Program-made: the position numbers and the translations under genes
The notes under the pieces: model-generated
Databases searched by the model: none
Told to the model about the DNA's origin: nothing
What the model saw: only the letters and a program-made list of their open reading frames with translations
Source of the DNA: Pseudoalteromonas shioyasakiensis
GTDB lineage: Bacteria > Pseudomonadota > Gammaproteobacteria > Enterobacterales > Alteromonadaceae
Assembly: GCF_022398475.1 (NCBI RefSeq)
Contig: NZ_JAKEVM010000021.1
Location: forward strand, 1 to 44,972
Direction of reading: 5' to 3'
DNA: 44,972 bases
Part shown: positions 1 to 8,622 of the stretch, one piece after another
Position numbering within the stretch: the first letter of the stretch is position 1
Layout: every line of letters starts with the position of its first letter

Positions 1-193
1 GCCAATAAGATGCAGGCTTATAAATTAATTTACTGTATAAAATCTATCGTCTCGATGAGGCGTTAATCGTCTGGAGCAACAGCACCTTGATACGCGCGAA
101 ACAAGTATCACGCCTACGGGAGCATTTTTTATATTTTGAGTTGAGGGTTTAATTTGTGGTGAAGAAAGTGTGTGGTTCGCGAATTTTAGGCAC

Positions 194-215
194 AAAAAAA
201 CCGACTTTCGTCGGT
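194..215 (-). terminator. Rho-independent terminator, distal end of tRNA operon
   Basis: Read on the minus strand, the stem ACCGAC / GTCGGT closes a small GAAA loop and is followed by a run of seven T. It lies downstream of the decayed tRNA-Arg copy and matches the terminator at 385-409. Confidence 0.75.
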
Positions 216-238
216 TTATGCCACTTTCAAGAAGAAAG

Positions 239-289
239 TGGCGGACGCGGGAGGTATTTTGAAACAGTGAACCTCCGGCTGCGTGGTTC
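239..289 (-). pseudogene. Decayed tRNA-Arg remnant
   Basis: Positions 239-254 match the last 16 bases of the neighbouring tRNA-Arg genes, including CCA. The T-loop bases are then replaced by about 15 unrelated bases (255-269). A short match to the T-arm and variable region (AACCTCCG) resumes at 270-277, followed by a degenerate stretch up to about 289. No anticodon arm, D-arm or 5' acceptor strand is recognisable, so this cannot form a working tRNA. It is the fifth and most distal member of the Arg array. Confidence 0.75.
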
Positions 290-384
290 AAAGTCGCCCA
301 AAGAATAATGAGGTGCAATAAAACGGTATGTTTATTCACGACTGAAGTCGCTCCTACAACCACACCTACGCGAATTTCAGGCAC

Positions 385-409
385 AAAAAAACCGACTTTC
401 GTCGGTTTA
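385..409 (-). terminator. Rho-independent terminator after tRNA-Arg copy 1
   Basis: On the minus strand, AACCGAC-GAAA-GTCGGTT is followed by a long T run. It sits 20 bases beyond the CCA end of the tRNA at 430-506 and is a duplicate of the 194-215 terminator. Confidence 0.8.
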
Positions 410-429
410 TGTCACTTTCAAGAAGAAAG

Positions 430-506
430 TGGCGGACGCGGGAGGATTCGAACCTCCGACCGCCTGGTTCGTAGCCAGGTACTCTATCCAGCTGAGCTAC
501 GCGTCC
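430..506 (-). tRNA. tRNA-Arg (ACG), copy 1
   Basis: The 77-base cloverleaf on the minus strand has acceptor GGACGCG / CGCGTCC, discriminator G and an encoded CCA. The D-arm is typical, the anticodon loop is CTACGAA (anticodon ACG, read as inosine-CG after TadA editing in known systems), and the T-loop is TTCGAAT. The gene is the last intact member of the Ser-Arg-Arg-Arg-Arg array and has its own terminator at 385-409. Confidence 0.95.
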
Positions 507-557
507 GCATTATGTTCTGCATGTTTAAGTCTTGCATTGACTGAATCTTAAAGACAC

Positions 558-583
558 AAAAAAACCGACAGCTTGTCGGCTTA
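558..583 (-). terminator. Terminator inside the tRNA-Arg array
   Basis: The minus-strand stem GCCGACA / TGTCGGT with loop AGC is followed by a T run. It lies between tRNA-Arg copies 2 and 1, so transcription from the upstream promoter should partly stop before copy 1. It is a diverged version of the terminators at 194-215 and 385-409. Confidence 0.7.
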
Positions 584-603
584 TGTCACTTTCTAAGAGA
601 AAG

Positions 604-680
604 TGGCGGACGCGGGAGGATTCGAACCTCCGACCGCCTGGTTCGTAGCCAGGTACTCTATCCAGCTGAGCTACGCGTCC
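604..680 (-). tRNA. tRNA-Arg (ACG), copy 2
   Basis: The 77 bases are identical to copy 1, with anticodon loop CTACGAA and an encoded CCA. The trailer forms a CACTTTC / GAAAGTG hairpin directly at the CCA end (586-605) and then the terminator at 558-583. Confidence 0.95.
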
Positions 681-741
681 GCAGTTGCATTTTATAATCT
701 TGCAATGATTTTATCTTTATACTCGATATGAGTTTCAAATA

Positions 742-818
742 TGGCGGACGCGGGAGGATTCGAACCTCCGACCGCCTGGTTCGTAGCCAGGTACTCTATC
801 CAGCTGAGCTACGCGTCC
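742..818 (-). tRNA. tRNA-Arg (ACG), copy 3
   Basis: The 77 bases match the other copies and have the anticodon loop CTACGAA and an encoded CCA. The short AT-rich spacers on both sides contain no terminator, so it is cotranscribed with its neighbours. Confidence 0.95.
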
Positions 819-874
819 ACACGCACATTTGAACATTGCTAATTTATTCTCTTAGCAAGAGTTAAAGTAAAAAG

Positions 875-951
875 TGGCGGACGCGGGAGGATTCGAACCT
901 CCGACCGCCTGGTTCGTAGCCAGGTACTCTATCCAGCTGAGCTACGCGTCC
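875..951 (-). tRNA. tRNA-Arg (ACG), copy 4
   Basis: This is the first Arg tRNA of the array, 38 bases downstream of tRNA-Ser. It has the same cloverleaf as the other copies, with anticodon ACG and an encoded CCA. Confidence 0.95.
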
Positions 952-989
952 ACACATATTACTTTCAAGACATGCCATTTTAGGAAAAA

Positions 990-1082
990 TGGTGGAGAAG
1001 GAGGGATTCGAACCCTCGATAGAGCTACAAACCCTATACTCCCTTAGCAGGGGAGCGCCTTCGGCCACTCGGCCACCTCTCC
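990..1082 (-). tRNA. tRNA-Ser (GCT)
   Basis: This 93-base class II tRNA on the minus strand has acceptor GGAGAGG paired with the 3' strand CCTTCTCC, a long variable arm, anticodon loop CTGCTAA (GCT, reading AGC/AGU) and an encoded CCA. It is the promoter-proximal gene of the Ser-Arg4 operon. Confidence 0.95.
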
Positions 1083-1096
1083 GTCTTGTGGGGCGT

Positions 1097-1124
1097 ATAA
1101 TAAAGATTTCAGGAAATATGTCAA
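1097..1124 (-). promoter_or_regulatory. Sigma-70 promoter of the tRNA-Ser/Arg operon
   Basis: On the minus strand a perfect -35 TTGACA (1119-1124) is separated by 16 bases from TATTAT (1097-1102). A GC-rich discriminator (CGCCCC) follows, as is usual for stable-RNA promoters under stringent control. The start point would fall about 10 bases before the tRNA-Ser 5' end. Confidence 0.8.
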
Positions 1125-1194
1125 ACACTTTTCAAGGAAAATCGCATAGATGGTTATAGATTGTCCATAACGAGCCAAAACAGCTTGTTTTTGT

Positions 1195-1392
1195 TTATCC
1201 TTTCGCCGTTTTTTCTTTATCACTCAACGGCTCAAGACCCGTCAATGGGATCAGTTCATCAGTTAACTCTGCGAGGTATTGATCTTGATAACCCAATTGT
1301 TGAAATTCGGCTATGCAAGCACGATAAAAATCTTCACGTTGATGCTCGCTTTTGTTCGTATCTGTAGGCAACGGCGAAGGCTTTTTAGTCAT
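1195..1392 (-). CDS. Small hypothetical protein (about 65 aa)
   Basis: This short hydrophilic protein starts MTKKPSPLPTDTNKSE and is rich in charged and polar residues, with no membrane segment or recognisable motif. The middle (YRACIAEFQQLGYQDQYLAEL) looks helical. An in-frame ATG five codons upstream (1407) is possible, but the ATG at 1392 has a weak GGA-type ribosome site about ten bases ahead. It lies between the tRNA operon and lysS on the same strand as both. I do not recognise the family. The codon pattern and a clean reading frame make a real gene likely but not certain. Confidence 0.55.
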   Translation of the reverse strand: MTKKPSPLPTDTNKSEHQREDFYRACIAEFQQLGYQDQYLAELTDELIPLTGLEPLSDKEKTAKG

Positions 1393-1602
1393 TATTATTA
1401 AGTCCATTTATACATTGAACGAGAATTGCGCAATGATGTCATATCTTGGCTAAAAATAATACTATTGGCCTTTGTATTTGTAGAAAAATTTTACAACTTA
1501 GTAACTTTGTTGGAAGACTAATTCAGCATTTCTTTTTAGATCAGCTAATTACAATTGAGTATTAAAATTGAGAGCAATAAAAATCAGAAATTTCTGATAA
1601 CA

Positions 1603-1627
1603 AAAACGCCGCTAAAAAGCGGCGCTT
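1603..1627 (-). terminator. Rho-independent terminator after lysS
   Basis: The minus-strand stem GCCGC / GCGGC (extended by AAGC/GTTT-type pairs) closes a TTTTTA loop and is followed by a T-rich stretch. It lies 18 bases past the lysS stop codon. Confidence 0.8.
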
Positions 1628-1644
1628 TCAAGACTTTTAGCTGA

Positions 1645-3180
1645 TTAATCAGCTTGAGGACGCATGTGTGGGAATAGGATCACGTCTTTAATTGTTGGTG
1701 AGTCAGTAAATAACATCACTAGACGATCGATACCAATACCCTCACCCGCTGTTGGTGGTAAGCCGTATTCTAATGCACGGATATAGTCATCATCGTAGTG
1801 CATCGCTTCATCATCACCTGCGTCTTTCTCTTCAACTTGACGAGTAAAGCGCTCTGCTTGGTCTTGTGCATCGTTAAGCTCAGAGAAACCATTTGCTAGT
1901 TCACGGCCGCCAACGAAGAATTCGAAGCGGTCAGTTACAAATGGGTTTTCATCGTTACGACGTGCAAGTGGAGATACTTCCCACGGGTAAGCGGTAATGA
2001 AAGTCGGTTGAATTAGCTTGTGCTCAGCTGTCTCTTCGAAGATTTCACATAGGAATTTACCCGGGCCCCATACACAGTTTTCTGGGATCTTAACGTGTAC
2101 TTGCTTCGCGTACGCTTTAAGTTCTTCAAAATGGTTTTCAGGGTCATTAAATACCGCAGCATCAAAGTCTGGATTGTACTTAAGGATAGCCTCGCTCATT
2201 GTTAAACGAGTAAACGGTTGTCCAAAGTCGTACTCTACTGAATCAACCACTTCACCATTTTCATCTTTCGTTGTGTTTACAACAACTGGTGAACCAAGTA
2301 CGTCTGTCGCAACAGTACGTAACATGTCTTCAGTAATGTTCATCAGGTCAATGTAGTCAGCGTATGCTTGGTAGAATTCGATCATCGTGAATTCTGGGTT
2401 ATGACGCGTTGATAAACCTTCGTTACGGAAGTTACGATTGATTTCGAATACACGCTCAAAGCCACCCACAACTAAACGTTTTAGGTAAAGCTCAGGTGCA
2501 ATACGTAAGTACATGTCGATATCAAGTGCATTATGGTGTGTTACGAATGGACGTGCAGACGCACCACCCGGGATCACTTGTAGCATCGGCGTTTCAACTT
2601 CCATGAAGTCACGATCAGCTAAGAAACGACGGATACCTTCTACAACCTTTGAGCGAATACGGAAGGTTTCACGTGTCGCTTCATTAGTAATTAAATCAAC
2701 ATAACGTTGACGGTATTTAGTTTCTTGATCAGATAAGCCATGGAATTTTTCTGGTAACGGACGTAATGACTTTGTCAGTAACTCGTACTCTGTCATTTCT
2801 ACGTATAGGTCGCCTTTACCTGACTTATTAAGTGCGCCTTTAACACCGATGATGTCACCGATATCTAGTTGACCGTATTTTGCTTTTAATTCTTTTTGTA
2901 CGTCTTTTGATGCGTACGCTTGAATTTGACCTTTCATGTCTTGTAACGCAAGGAAAGGACCACGTTTTGCAAGAATACGACCTGCTACTGATACAACGTG
3001 TTGCTCTGCAACTAATTCATCTTTCGATTTATCACCAAACTCAGCTTGCAAATCAGCCGTGTAATGTTCACGACGGAATTGGTTTGGATGACCGTTGGCT
3101 GGGCAATTTTCGCGGATTGCGTCTAATTTGCCACGACGCTCAGCGATTAACTTATTTTCGTCTTGGATTTGATCAGTCAT
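1645..3180 (-). CDS. lysS: Lysine--tRNA ligase, class II
   Basis: LysS charges tRNA-Lys with lysine in the cytoplasm. The 511 residues have the usual length. An N-terminal OB-fold anticodon-binding domain spans about 60-140, followed by the class II core. Motif 2 is [14 protein letters not shown] near 251-264 and the C-terminal motif 3 is [11 protein letters not shown]. The gene follows prfB with a 26-base gap, the same pair as in E. coli, so the two are probably cotranscribed. The gap has two near-copies of AGCTAAAAAA and only a weak GAG ribosome site. A terminator follows at 1603-1627. Confidence 0.97.
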   Translation of the reverse strand: MTDQIQDENKLIAERRGKLDAIRENCPANGHPNQFRREHYTADLQAEFGDKSKDELVAEQHVVSVAGRILAKRGPFLALQDMKGQIQAYASKDVQKELKAKYGQLDIGDIIGVKGALNKSGKGDLYVEMTEYELLTKSLRPLPEKFHGLSDQETKYRQRYVDLITNEATRETFRIRSKVVEGIRRFLADRDFMEVETPMLQVIPGGASARPFVTHHNALDIDMYLRIAPELYLKRLVVGGFERVFEINRNFRNEGLSTRHNPEFTMIEFYQAYADYIDLMNITEDMLRTVATDVLGSPVVVNTTKDENGEVVDSVEYDFGQPFTRLTMSEAILKYNPDFDAAVFNDPENHFEELKAYAKQVHVKIPENCVWGPGKFLCEIFEETAEHKLIQPTFITAYPWEVSPLARRNDENPFVTDRFEFFVGGRELANGFSELNDAQDQAERFTRQVEEKDAGDDEAMHYDDDYIRALEYGLPPTAGEGIGIDRLVMLFTDSPTIKDVILFPHMRPQAD

Positions 3181-3206
3181 TTTTTAGCTCTTTTTTAGCT
3201 TGGTGG

Positions 3207-4305
3207 TTATAGGCCAGATTTAAGGCTGGCTTCAATAAATTTATCTAAGTCGCCGTCAAGAACCGCTTGTGTATTACGGTTTTCAACGCCAGTACGTAAG
3301 TCTTTAATGCGCGAGTCATCAAGTACGTATGAACGAATTTGACTACCCCAGCCAATATCAGATTTAGCATCTTCTTGGCTTTGTTTCTCAGCATTTTGCT
3401 TTTGAATTTCAAGTTCAAACAATTTCGCTTTTAACTGCTTCATTGCTTGGTCTTTATTCTTGTGCTGTGAACGCTCATTTTGGCACTGTACAACAGTGTT
3501 AGTTGGTATATGAGTAATACGAACCGCAGATTCTGTTGTATTTACGTGCTGACCACCGGCGCCTGATGCGCGGTAAACGTCAATACGTAAGTCTGCCGGA
3601 TTAATATCTATTTCGATATTATCGTCGATTTCTGGGTAAACGAATGCCGATGCAAACGAGGTATGACGACGACCACTTGAGTCGAACGGGCTCTTACGCA
3701 CTAAACGGTGAACACCTGTTTCTGTACGTAACCAACCGTATGCATATTCGCCAACAAAGCGCACTGTTGCGCCTTTGATACCAGCCACATCACCATCAGT
3801 TGCTTCAACCAGTTCAACTTTAAAGCCTTTTGCTTCACCCCAACGTAAATACATACGCAGTAGCATGTTGCACCAGTCTTGGGCTTCGGTACCGCCAGAA
3901 CCTGATTGTAAATCAAGGTAAGCATCGTTTTGGTCATGATCGCCTGAGAACATACGACGGAACTCTAGCTTTTCAAGCTGTGCGTTTAAATCGCCTAATT
4001 CAGCTTCGGCTTCTGCGAAGGTTTCTTCATCTTCTGCTTCAACAGCAAGCTCGACTAAACCTTCAACATCTTCGGTACCTGACACTAGATTATCGATGGT
4101 CTCAACGATAGCTTCGAGTGCCGACTTTTCACGGCCAAGTGCTTGAGCTCGCTCTGGCTCATTCCACACTGCTGAATCTTCAAGTTCTGCGTTAACTTCT
4201 TCTAACCGCTCTTTCTTAAGAGGGTAGTCAAAGGTACCCCCGAAGCAGTTCAGTACGTTCGCGAATTTCCTTGATTTGATTAATCACAGGATTCACTTCA
4301 AACAT
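3207..4305 (-). CDS. prfB: Peptide chain release factor 2, with programmed +1 frameshift
   Basis: RF2 recognises UGA and UAA stop codons and triggers release of the finished protein. The gene reads ATG at 4303-4305 ([10 protein letters not shown]...), then 25 codons to an in-frame TGA at 4228-4230. A +1 shift at CTT-TGA-C continues the protein into the main frame ([12 protein letters not shown]...), giving 365 residues, the length of E. coli RF2. The codon-recognition tripeptide SPF (in VRKSPFDS) and the catalytic GGQ (in SGAGGQHVN) are both present. GGAG precedes the start at good spacing; another ATG two codons upstream is too close to it. The main-frame part alone (3207-4169) would be an N-terminally truncated call. 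Confidence 0.97.
4227..4241 (-). promoter_or_regulatory. prfB autoregulatory +1 frameshift site
   Basis: On the minus strand an internal Shine-Dalgarno-like CGGGGG, three bases (TAC), the slippery CTT and TGA-C form the classical RF2 frameshift signal. When RF2 is scarce the ribosome pauses on UGA and slips, so the factor's level controls its own synthesis. The site is read directly from the sequence; the mechanism is known from E. coli. Confidence 0.95.
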
Positions 4306-4380
4306 GTACATTACTCCAAAATGGCTGATTTACCGCGCACCGATATCGACAATAAATACGGTAAATTATCTACAAATATT

Positions 4381-4416
4381 AAAAACGCCCGATTTTAACA
4401 AAAAACCGAGCGTTTT
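4381..4416 (-). terminator. Rho-independent terminator after recJ
   Basis: The minus-strand stem AAACGCTCGGTTTT / AAAATCGGGCGTTT forms 14 pairs with two G-U wobbles and a five-base loop, followed by T residues. It lies 33 bases past the recJ stop and separates recJ from prfB. Confidence 0.8.
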
Positions 4417-4448
4417 ATTAGCCTTTTATGTCGATTATAACGATATTT

Positions 4449-6170
4449 TTATGTCGCTTTTTGTAGCTCTCGAATAATCAACTGTAACGAGAATTTACCA
4501 CGGAATTCATTTATATCGAGTTGATAAGCAGCTTTCACATAACGCACTTCGGTATCTGGCCATGCACGCACATCAACACCAAATGCAATACCGTCAACTA
4601 ATCGTCCTGATTGATGTTTTAAAACCAGTTTTAAGTGTTTTTCACCGACAATGCGCTGCTGTATTACCTCAAACACATGCTCAAACACTGGCTCTGGAAA
4701 TTGCTGTCCCCAGGGGCCGGCATTTTTTAGTAAGTTGGCAAACTCCATCGAAAAGCACTCATTAGGTAATTCACCGTCGGTAAGTAAAATACTTTGCTTA
4801 TGCTCTTCAGTGAGTGTGTCTGTCACCATTTGCTCAAACACGGATTTAAACTCAGTAAAACTTTGCTCATTGATACTCAGCCCGGCCGCCATAGCATGGC
4901 CACCAAATTTACTGATCAAATGCGGATAAAGTGTATTTACTCGCTCGAGTAAATCACGCATATGCAGCCCTTCAATAGAGCGACAAGAGCCTTTTATTTC
5001 GCCGTTATCGCCCGCTGCGAAAATAATCGTCGGGCGGTGATACTTTTCTTTTAAGCGACCAGCCAAAATACCAATCACACCTTGGTGCCAATCAGCTTGA
5101 TATAAACAAATCGCATCAGGCACTGACTCAGTTTTAAATGCTAAACGGTCAAGCACCGCCTGTGCTTCAGTTTGCATGCCCTGCTCTATTTCACGGCGCT
5201 CGTGATTGAGGCTGTCGAGCTCACCGGCAATTCGACGTGCTTGATTTATATCGCTTGATAACAAACAGGCTATACCTAAACTCATATCATCAAGACGCCC
5301 TGCTGCATTTAAGCGTGGTGCCAATGAAAAGCCAAAGTCACTGGCACTTAAACGGGCTGCATTACGATTTGCCACTTCGATTAGGGCACTGATACCTGGG
5401 CGTGTTTTACCACTGCGAATACGTGCTAAACCTTGATGGACTAAGGTTCGGTTATTGGCATCAAGAGCGACCACATCGGCAACGGTACCAAGGGCTACAA
5501 TATCAAGTAACTCAGCCAAATTTGGCATTGGATTATGCTGAAAATACCCTTGTTCACGTAAGTGGCTACGTAAAGCAATGAGCAGATAGAATGCAACCCC
5601 AACGCCTGCTATCGATTTCGATGGAAACTGACAATCATGGCGATTCGGATTCACGATGGCATCGGCATCTGGCAGGGCTTCACCTTGTAAATGGTGATCA
5701 GTTACCAGCACCTTAATTCCTGCTTGCTTTACAATGGCAATGCCATCAATACATGAAATACCGTTATCAACAGTGATCACAAGCTCGGGTTGCATAGTCA
5801 CTATTTGCTCAGCAAGCGCAGGACTTAAGCCATAACCTAGGCTGAATCTGTCAGGTACCAAGTAATCAAGATTCTTTAAGCCAAACATCGCAAGACCTTG
5901 CATTAAGGTTGCTGTGCTGGTTGCACCATCGGCATCAAAGTCACCGACGATTAACACGCGACTTTGAGCCGCGAGCGCTTGTTGCAATAGCACCGCAGCT
6001 TTGTCGATATCTTTAAACAACTTAAAGTCATGTAATGTCGCAGCGCTATTATCGAGTTCGGTGGCACTTTGCACCTGTCGAGTCGCATATATTTGCTTAA
6101 TTACAGGGTGTAAATGGTGTGGTAGATGCGAATCATCAACATGAGGACGAGCTTGAATTATTTTTTCCAT
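4449..6170 (-). CDS. recJ: Single-stranded-DNA-specific exonuclease RecJ
   Basis: RecJ degrades single-stranded DNA 5' to 3' in RecF-pathway recombination, mismatch repair and base excision repair. The 573 residues match the family length. DHH-family metal motifs are visible: GDFDADG (76-82), VDNG (134-137), TDHH (157-160) and the SIAGVGVAF segment near 186-194. APRLNAAGR follows later, and GGHAMAAG of the DHHA1 domain lies towards the C-terminus. The order xerD-dsbC-recJ-prfB-lysS is that of E. coli. Strong hairpins both upstream (6201-6232) and downstream (4381-4416) suggest that here recJ is at least partly a separate transcription unit. Confidence 0.97.
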   Translation of the reverse strand: MEKIIQARPHVDDSHLPHHLHPVIKQIYATRQVQSATELDNSAATLHDFKLFKDIDKAAVLLQQALAAQSRVLIVGDFDADGATSTATLMQGLAMFGLKNLDYLVPDRFSLGYGLSPALAEQIVTMQPELVITVDNGISCIDGIAIVKQAGIKVLVTDHHLQGEALPDADAIVNPNRHDCQFPSKSIAGVGVAFYLLIALRSHLREQGYFQHNPMPNLAELLDIVALGTVADVVALDANNRTLVHQGLARIRSGKTRPGISALIEVANRNAARLSASDFGFSLAPRLNAAGRLDDMSLGIACLLSSDINQARRIAGELDSLNHERREIEQGMQTEAQAVLDRLAFKTESVPDAICLYQADWHQGVIGILAGRLKEKYHRPTIIFAAGDNGEIKGSCRSIEGLHMRDLLERVNTLYPHLISKFGGHAMAAGLSINEQSFTEFKSVFEQMVTDTLTEEHKQSILLTDGELPNECFSMEFANLLKNAGPWGQQFPEPVFEHVFEVIQQRIVGEKHLKLVLKHQSGRLVDGIAFGVDVRAWPDTEVRYVKAAYQLDINEFRGKFSLQLIIRELQKAT

Positions 6171-6200
6171 GTCGGAAATGGTACTTCTTTGCTTAATACA

Positions 6201-6232
6201 AATAAAAAAGGCCTACGACAAATAGGCCTTTT
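6201..6232 (-). terminator. Rho-independent terminator between dsbC and recJ
   Basis: The minus-strand stem AAAAGGCCTA / TAGGCCTTTT with a seven-base loop is followed by TTTTTTATT. It follows the dsbC stop by 15 bases. Readthrough or a separate promoter must supply recJ. Confidence 0.8.
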
Positions 6233-6247
6233 CGTTTAAAAAATCAG

Positions 6248-6982
6248 TTATGAAGATGTTTTTGGTAAGGCATCAAGCGCTTGGCTAATTTGCGCAGCTG
6301 ATTGATAACCTGGGATCATGGTGCCATCTTCTAAAATAATTGCTGGAGTACCCGACATACCAAAGCTTTGACCTAGTTGGTAATGCTCAGCAATTGGTGC
6401 GTTACAACCAGGCACGTCTGCAACTTCTGCACCCGCTTTTGCTTCTGTTAACGCTTCAGCAGGGTCTTTAGCACACCATACATTCATTAGATCTTGGTAA
6501 CCTTTACCACGTAAACCACCACGTGGGAAAGCAAGGTATTTAACCGTGATACCCGCATCTAAGAAATCATCAAGTTCACGGTGTAACTTACGGCAGTAAC
6601 CACAGGTAATATCGGTAAAGACTGTGATTGAATGCTTTTCGTTTTTCGCTTTGTAAACGATCATTGAGTCTTCGTATTCAGCAATGCCTTCTTTACGTAC
6701 ATCGCTCAGTGCATGCTCTGTTAGGTTAACTCGGTTATTAAGGTCAATCAGTGTTCCTTGCATTAGAAATTGACCGTCTGGGCTTGCGTAAAGTACACCC
6801 TTATCAGTAATTAGTTCTTTAAGGCCTGCCACTGGGCTTGGGTTAATTTGCTTAACGGTTACGCCTAATTCAGCAAACTTAGCAATAATAGGGGCATCAG
6901 CAGCGTCTGTTGTTGATACGCCATTGGCAAACACATTTAAGCTTGTGCCTAGTAGTGCTGTGGCTAAAACTAACTTTTTCAT
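6248..6982 (-). CDS. dsbC: Thiol:disulfide interchange protein DsbC
   Basis: DsbC is the periplasmic disulfide isomerase that reshuffles wrong disulfides and is kept reduced by DsbD. The 244 residues start with a signal peptide (MKKLVLATALLGTSLNVFA, cleavage about 19/20). A dimerisation domain follows to about 85, then a thioredoxin fold with the active site CGYC at 127-130. A cis-proline loop (GTPAI) comes later, along with a second cysteine pair (WCAK and PGCN) as in known DsbC proteins. The start has AGGAT upstream. It is 59 bases downstream of xerD and followed by a terminator, so xerD-dsbC probably form one transcript. Confidence 0.95.
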   Translation of the reverse strand: MKKLVLATALLGTSLNVFANGVSTTDAADAPIIAKFAELGVTVKQINPSPVAGLKELITDKGVLYASPDGQFLMQGTLIDLNNRVNLTEHALSDVRKEGIAEYEDSMIVYKAKNEKHSITVFTDITCGYCRKLHRELDDFLDAGITVKYLAFPRGGLRGKGYQDLMNVWCAKDPAEALTEAKAGAEVADVPGCNAPIAEHYQLGQSFGMSGTPAIILEDGTMIPGYQSAAQISQALDALPKTSS

Positions 6983-7041
6983 AAATATCCTATATCCTGA
7001 TCATTTTTCATATAGACCGGTACATCTTTAAAAATCTTGCA

Positions 7042-7986
7042 CTAAGCACGTGGATGATGTTGCTCGTGTACCGACTTCAATCTTTCATTCGCTACATGGG
7101 TATATATTTGTGTTGTTGATAAGTCACTGTGACCTAACATCATTTGCACGACTCTAAGGTCCGCCCCATGATTAAGCAAATGCGTTGCAAACGCGTGTCT
7201 AAGCGTATGCGGTGATAACGGCGATTCAACTGATGCCAAAATAGCATAGTGTTTGATGCGATGCCAAAAAGTTTGTCGTGTCATGCCAATCCCGCGCTTA
7301 GATGGGAACACAAAGTCAGTGGCATGTTTAATCATTTGCGAACGGCCCACTTTTAAAAACTGCTCAAGCCAATACATTGCTTCTTCGCCTAGGGGAACTA
7401 AACGCTCTTTATTACCCTTACCTTTTACAAAGACCACCGCTTGGCGCAAATTAATTTGCTCCATTCTGAGCCCCACCAGCTCTGTAACACGAAGCCCTGT
7501 GGCATATAACAGCTCAAGCATGGCTTTATCGCGAAGCCCCATAGGATCTTCTATGTCTGGGGCTGCAAGCAGAGCTTCGACTTCGGCTTCTGACAGCGTT
7601 TTTGGTAATGACTGCCCAGCTTTTGGTTGAGCAATATTGACCATCGGCGAATCGGCAATGGCTTTTTCGCGTACAAAATACTGATAAAAACGCTTAAGCG
7701 CACTGATGCTTCGCGCTGTGCTGCGCGACTTTAGCCCTAAATCAACACGGTATGCTAAATACGCTTCAATGTCATCAGAGCGAACAGCTAGTAGGTCTTT
7801 ATCTTTTAAAAATTGGCAAAACTTTTCAAGGTCACTGCGATAAGCAGCGAGTGTATTTTCGCTGACCCCCTGCTCAAGATACAGCGTATCTAAAAATAAC
7901 TCTAAATGTTCGGCGTTATTTGCTGTTATTACACCTTTATGGGCTTGTGAATTATTATCAGCCACGCGTACTCTCATCCTTATCAA
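7042..7986 (-). CDS. xerD: Site-specific tyrosine recombinase XerD
   Basis: XerD, with XerC, resolves chromosome dimers at dif during cell division under FtsK control. The 314-residue reading contains an N-terminal SAM-like DNA-binding domain and a catalytic domain. The catalytic residues are R166 (in ATGLRVTEL), H260 and R263 (HTLRH), H286 (LGHSD) and the nucleophile Y295 (QIYTHV). E. coli XerD has about 298 residues, so the first 15-25 codons ([12 protein letters not shown]...) may be over-called and a later start is possible. It is divergent from fldB, with dsbC downstream, as in E. coli; that synteny separates it from XerC. Confidence 0.95.
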   Translation of the reverse strand: MIRMRVRVADNNSQAHKGVITANNAEHLELFLDTLYLEQGVSENTLAAYRSDLEKFCQFLKDKDLLAVRSDDIEAYLAYRVDLGLKSRSTARSISALKRFYQYFVREKAIADSPMVNIAQPKAGQSLPKTLSEAEVEALLAAPDIEDPMGLRDKAMLELLYATGLRVTELVGLRMEQINLRQAVVFVKGKGNKERLVPLGEEAMYWLEQFLKVGRSQMIKHATDFVFPSKRGIGMTRQTFWHRIKHYAILASVESPLSPHTLRHAFATHLLNHGADLRVVQMMLGHSDLSTTQIYTHVANERLKSVHEQHHPRA

Positions 7987-8057
7987 GGTATCAATTGATT
8001 ATACCTTACGGTAAACTTACGCCTATCATATCAGGCAAATACACAGTGATAAATACG

Positions 8058-8579
8058 ATGCAGATTGGTTTATTTTATGGTTCTACAACCTGCTACACAG
8101 AAATAGCGGCAGAGAAAATTCGCGATATTATTGGTCACGACATAGTGAGCCTTCACAATATCAAAGATGAGCCATTAAAAAATGCAGAGCAATTTGATTT
8201 CGTGATCTTCGGCATTTCAACTTGGGATTTTGGTGAGTTGCAAGAAGATTGGGAATCAATCTGGGACGACATTAGAGATGTTAACCTAAACGGCAAAACC
8301 GTGGCTCTGTTTGGTATGGGCGATCAACAAGGTTATGGTCAGTGGTTCCAAGATGCGCTTGGCATGTTACACGATGAAATTTGTGATCAAAGCATTACCT
8401 TGTTAGGCAAATGGCCTAACGATGCAAGTTATGAATTTGAGGCTTCAAAAGCACTCACTGAAGATGGCAAACAATTTGTTGGCTTAGCCCTTGATGAAGA
8501 CAGTCAATACGAGCTTAGTGATGAACGTATCGCAAGCTGGGTTGAACAAATCATGACTGAGTACAGCGAAAGCTTGTAA
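8058..8579 (+). CDS. fldB: Flavodoxin FldB
   Basis: FldB is an FMN-binding electron carrier of the cytoplasm. The chosen start gives 173 residues beginning [15 protein letters not shown], which is the phosphate-binding loop of long-chain flavodoxins; the open frame runs 46 codons further upstream but without homology. FMN-loop segments such as [14 protein letters not shown] (about 55-68) and [13 protein letters not shown] (about 95-107) fit the family. No strong ribosome site is visible, and a GTG four codons upstream is an alternative. Its position divergent from xerD points to FldB rather than FldA. It ends at a bidirectional terminator shared with the DUF2147 gene. Confidence 0.93.
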   Translation: MQIGLFYGSTTCYTEIAAEKIRDIIGHDIVSLHNIKDEPLKNAEQFDFVIFGISTWDFGELQEDWESIWDDIRDVNLNGKTVALFGMGDQQGYGQWFQDALGMLHDEICDQSITLLGKWPNDASYEFEASKALTEDGKQFVGLALDEDSQYELSDERIASWVEQIMTEYSESL

Positions 8580-8588
8580 GTCATGAAT

Positions 8589-8617
8589 AAAAAAGCCAAG
8601 CATCGCTTGGCTTTTTT
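8589..8617. terminator. Bidirectional terminator between fldB and DUF2147 gene
   Basis: A perfect GCCAAGC / GCTTGGC stem with loop ATC is flanked by six A on the left and six T on the right, so it can end transcription from both convergent genes. Confidence 0.88.
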
Positions 8618-8622
8618 ATTGG

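Larger units (their letters stand above)
178..445. repeat. Direct repeat pair (178-254 and 369-445) at the end of the tRNA operon
   Basis: Positions 178-254 and 369-445 are almost identical at an offset of 191 bases. I see only a few substitutions across about 77 bases. Each copy holds a terminator hairpin, a second hairpin (CACTTTC / GAAAGTG) next to the tRNA CCA end, and the last 16 bases of a tRNA-Arg gene. In the right copy the tRNA continues intact, while in the left copy it breaks off after the shared part. This suggests duplication of a tRNA-plus-terminator unit followed by decay of the distal copy. Confidence 0.85.

Noticed and set aside
25..384. Open frame of 119 codons on the minus strand over the decayed tRNA region
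   Set aside because: It overlaps terminators, repeats and the tRNA remnant; composition is not protein-like.
862..1128. Open frame of 88 codons across tRNA-Ser and tRNA-Arg
   Set aside because: It is the translation of tRNA genes, not a protein.
3207..4169. prfB as a complete gene starting at 4169
   Set aside because: The frameshift signal and 45 more conserved residues lie upstream, so this is only the second part of the gene.
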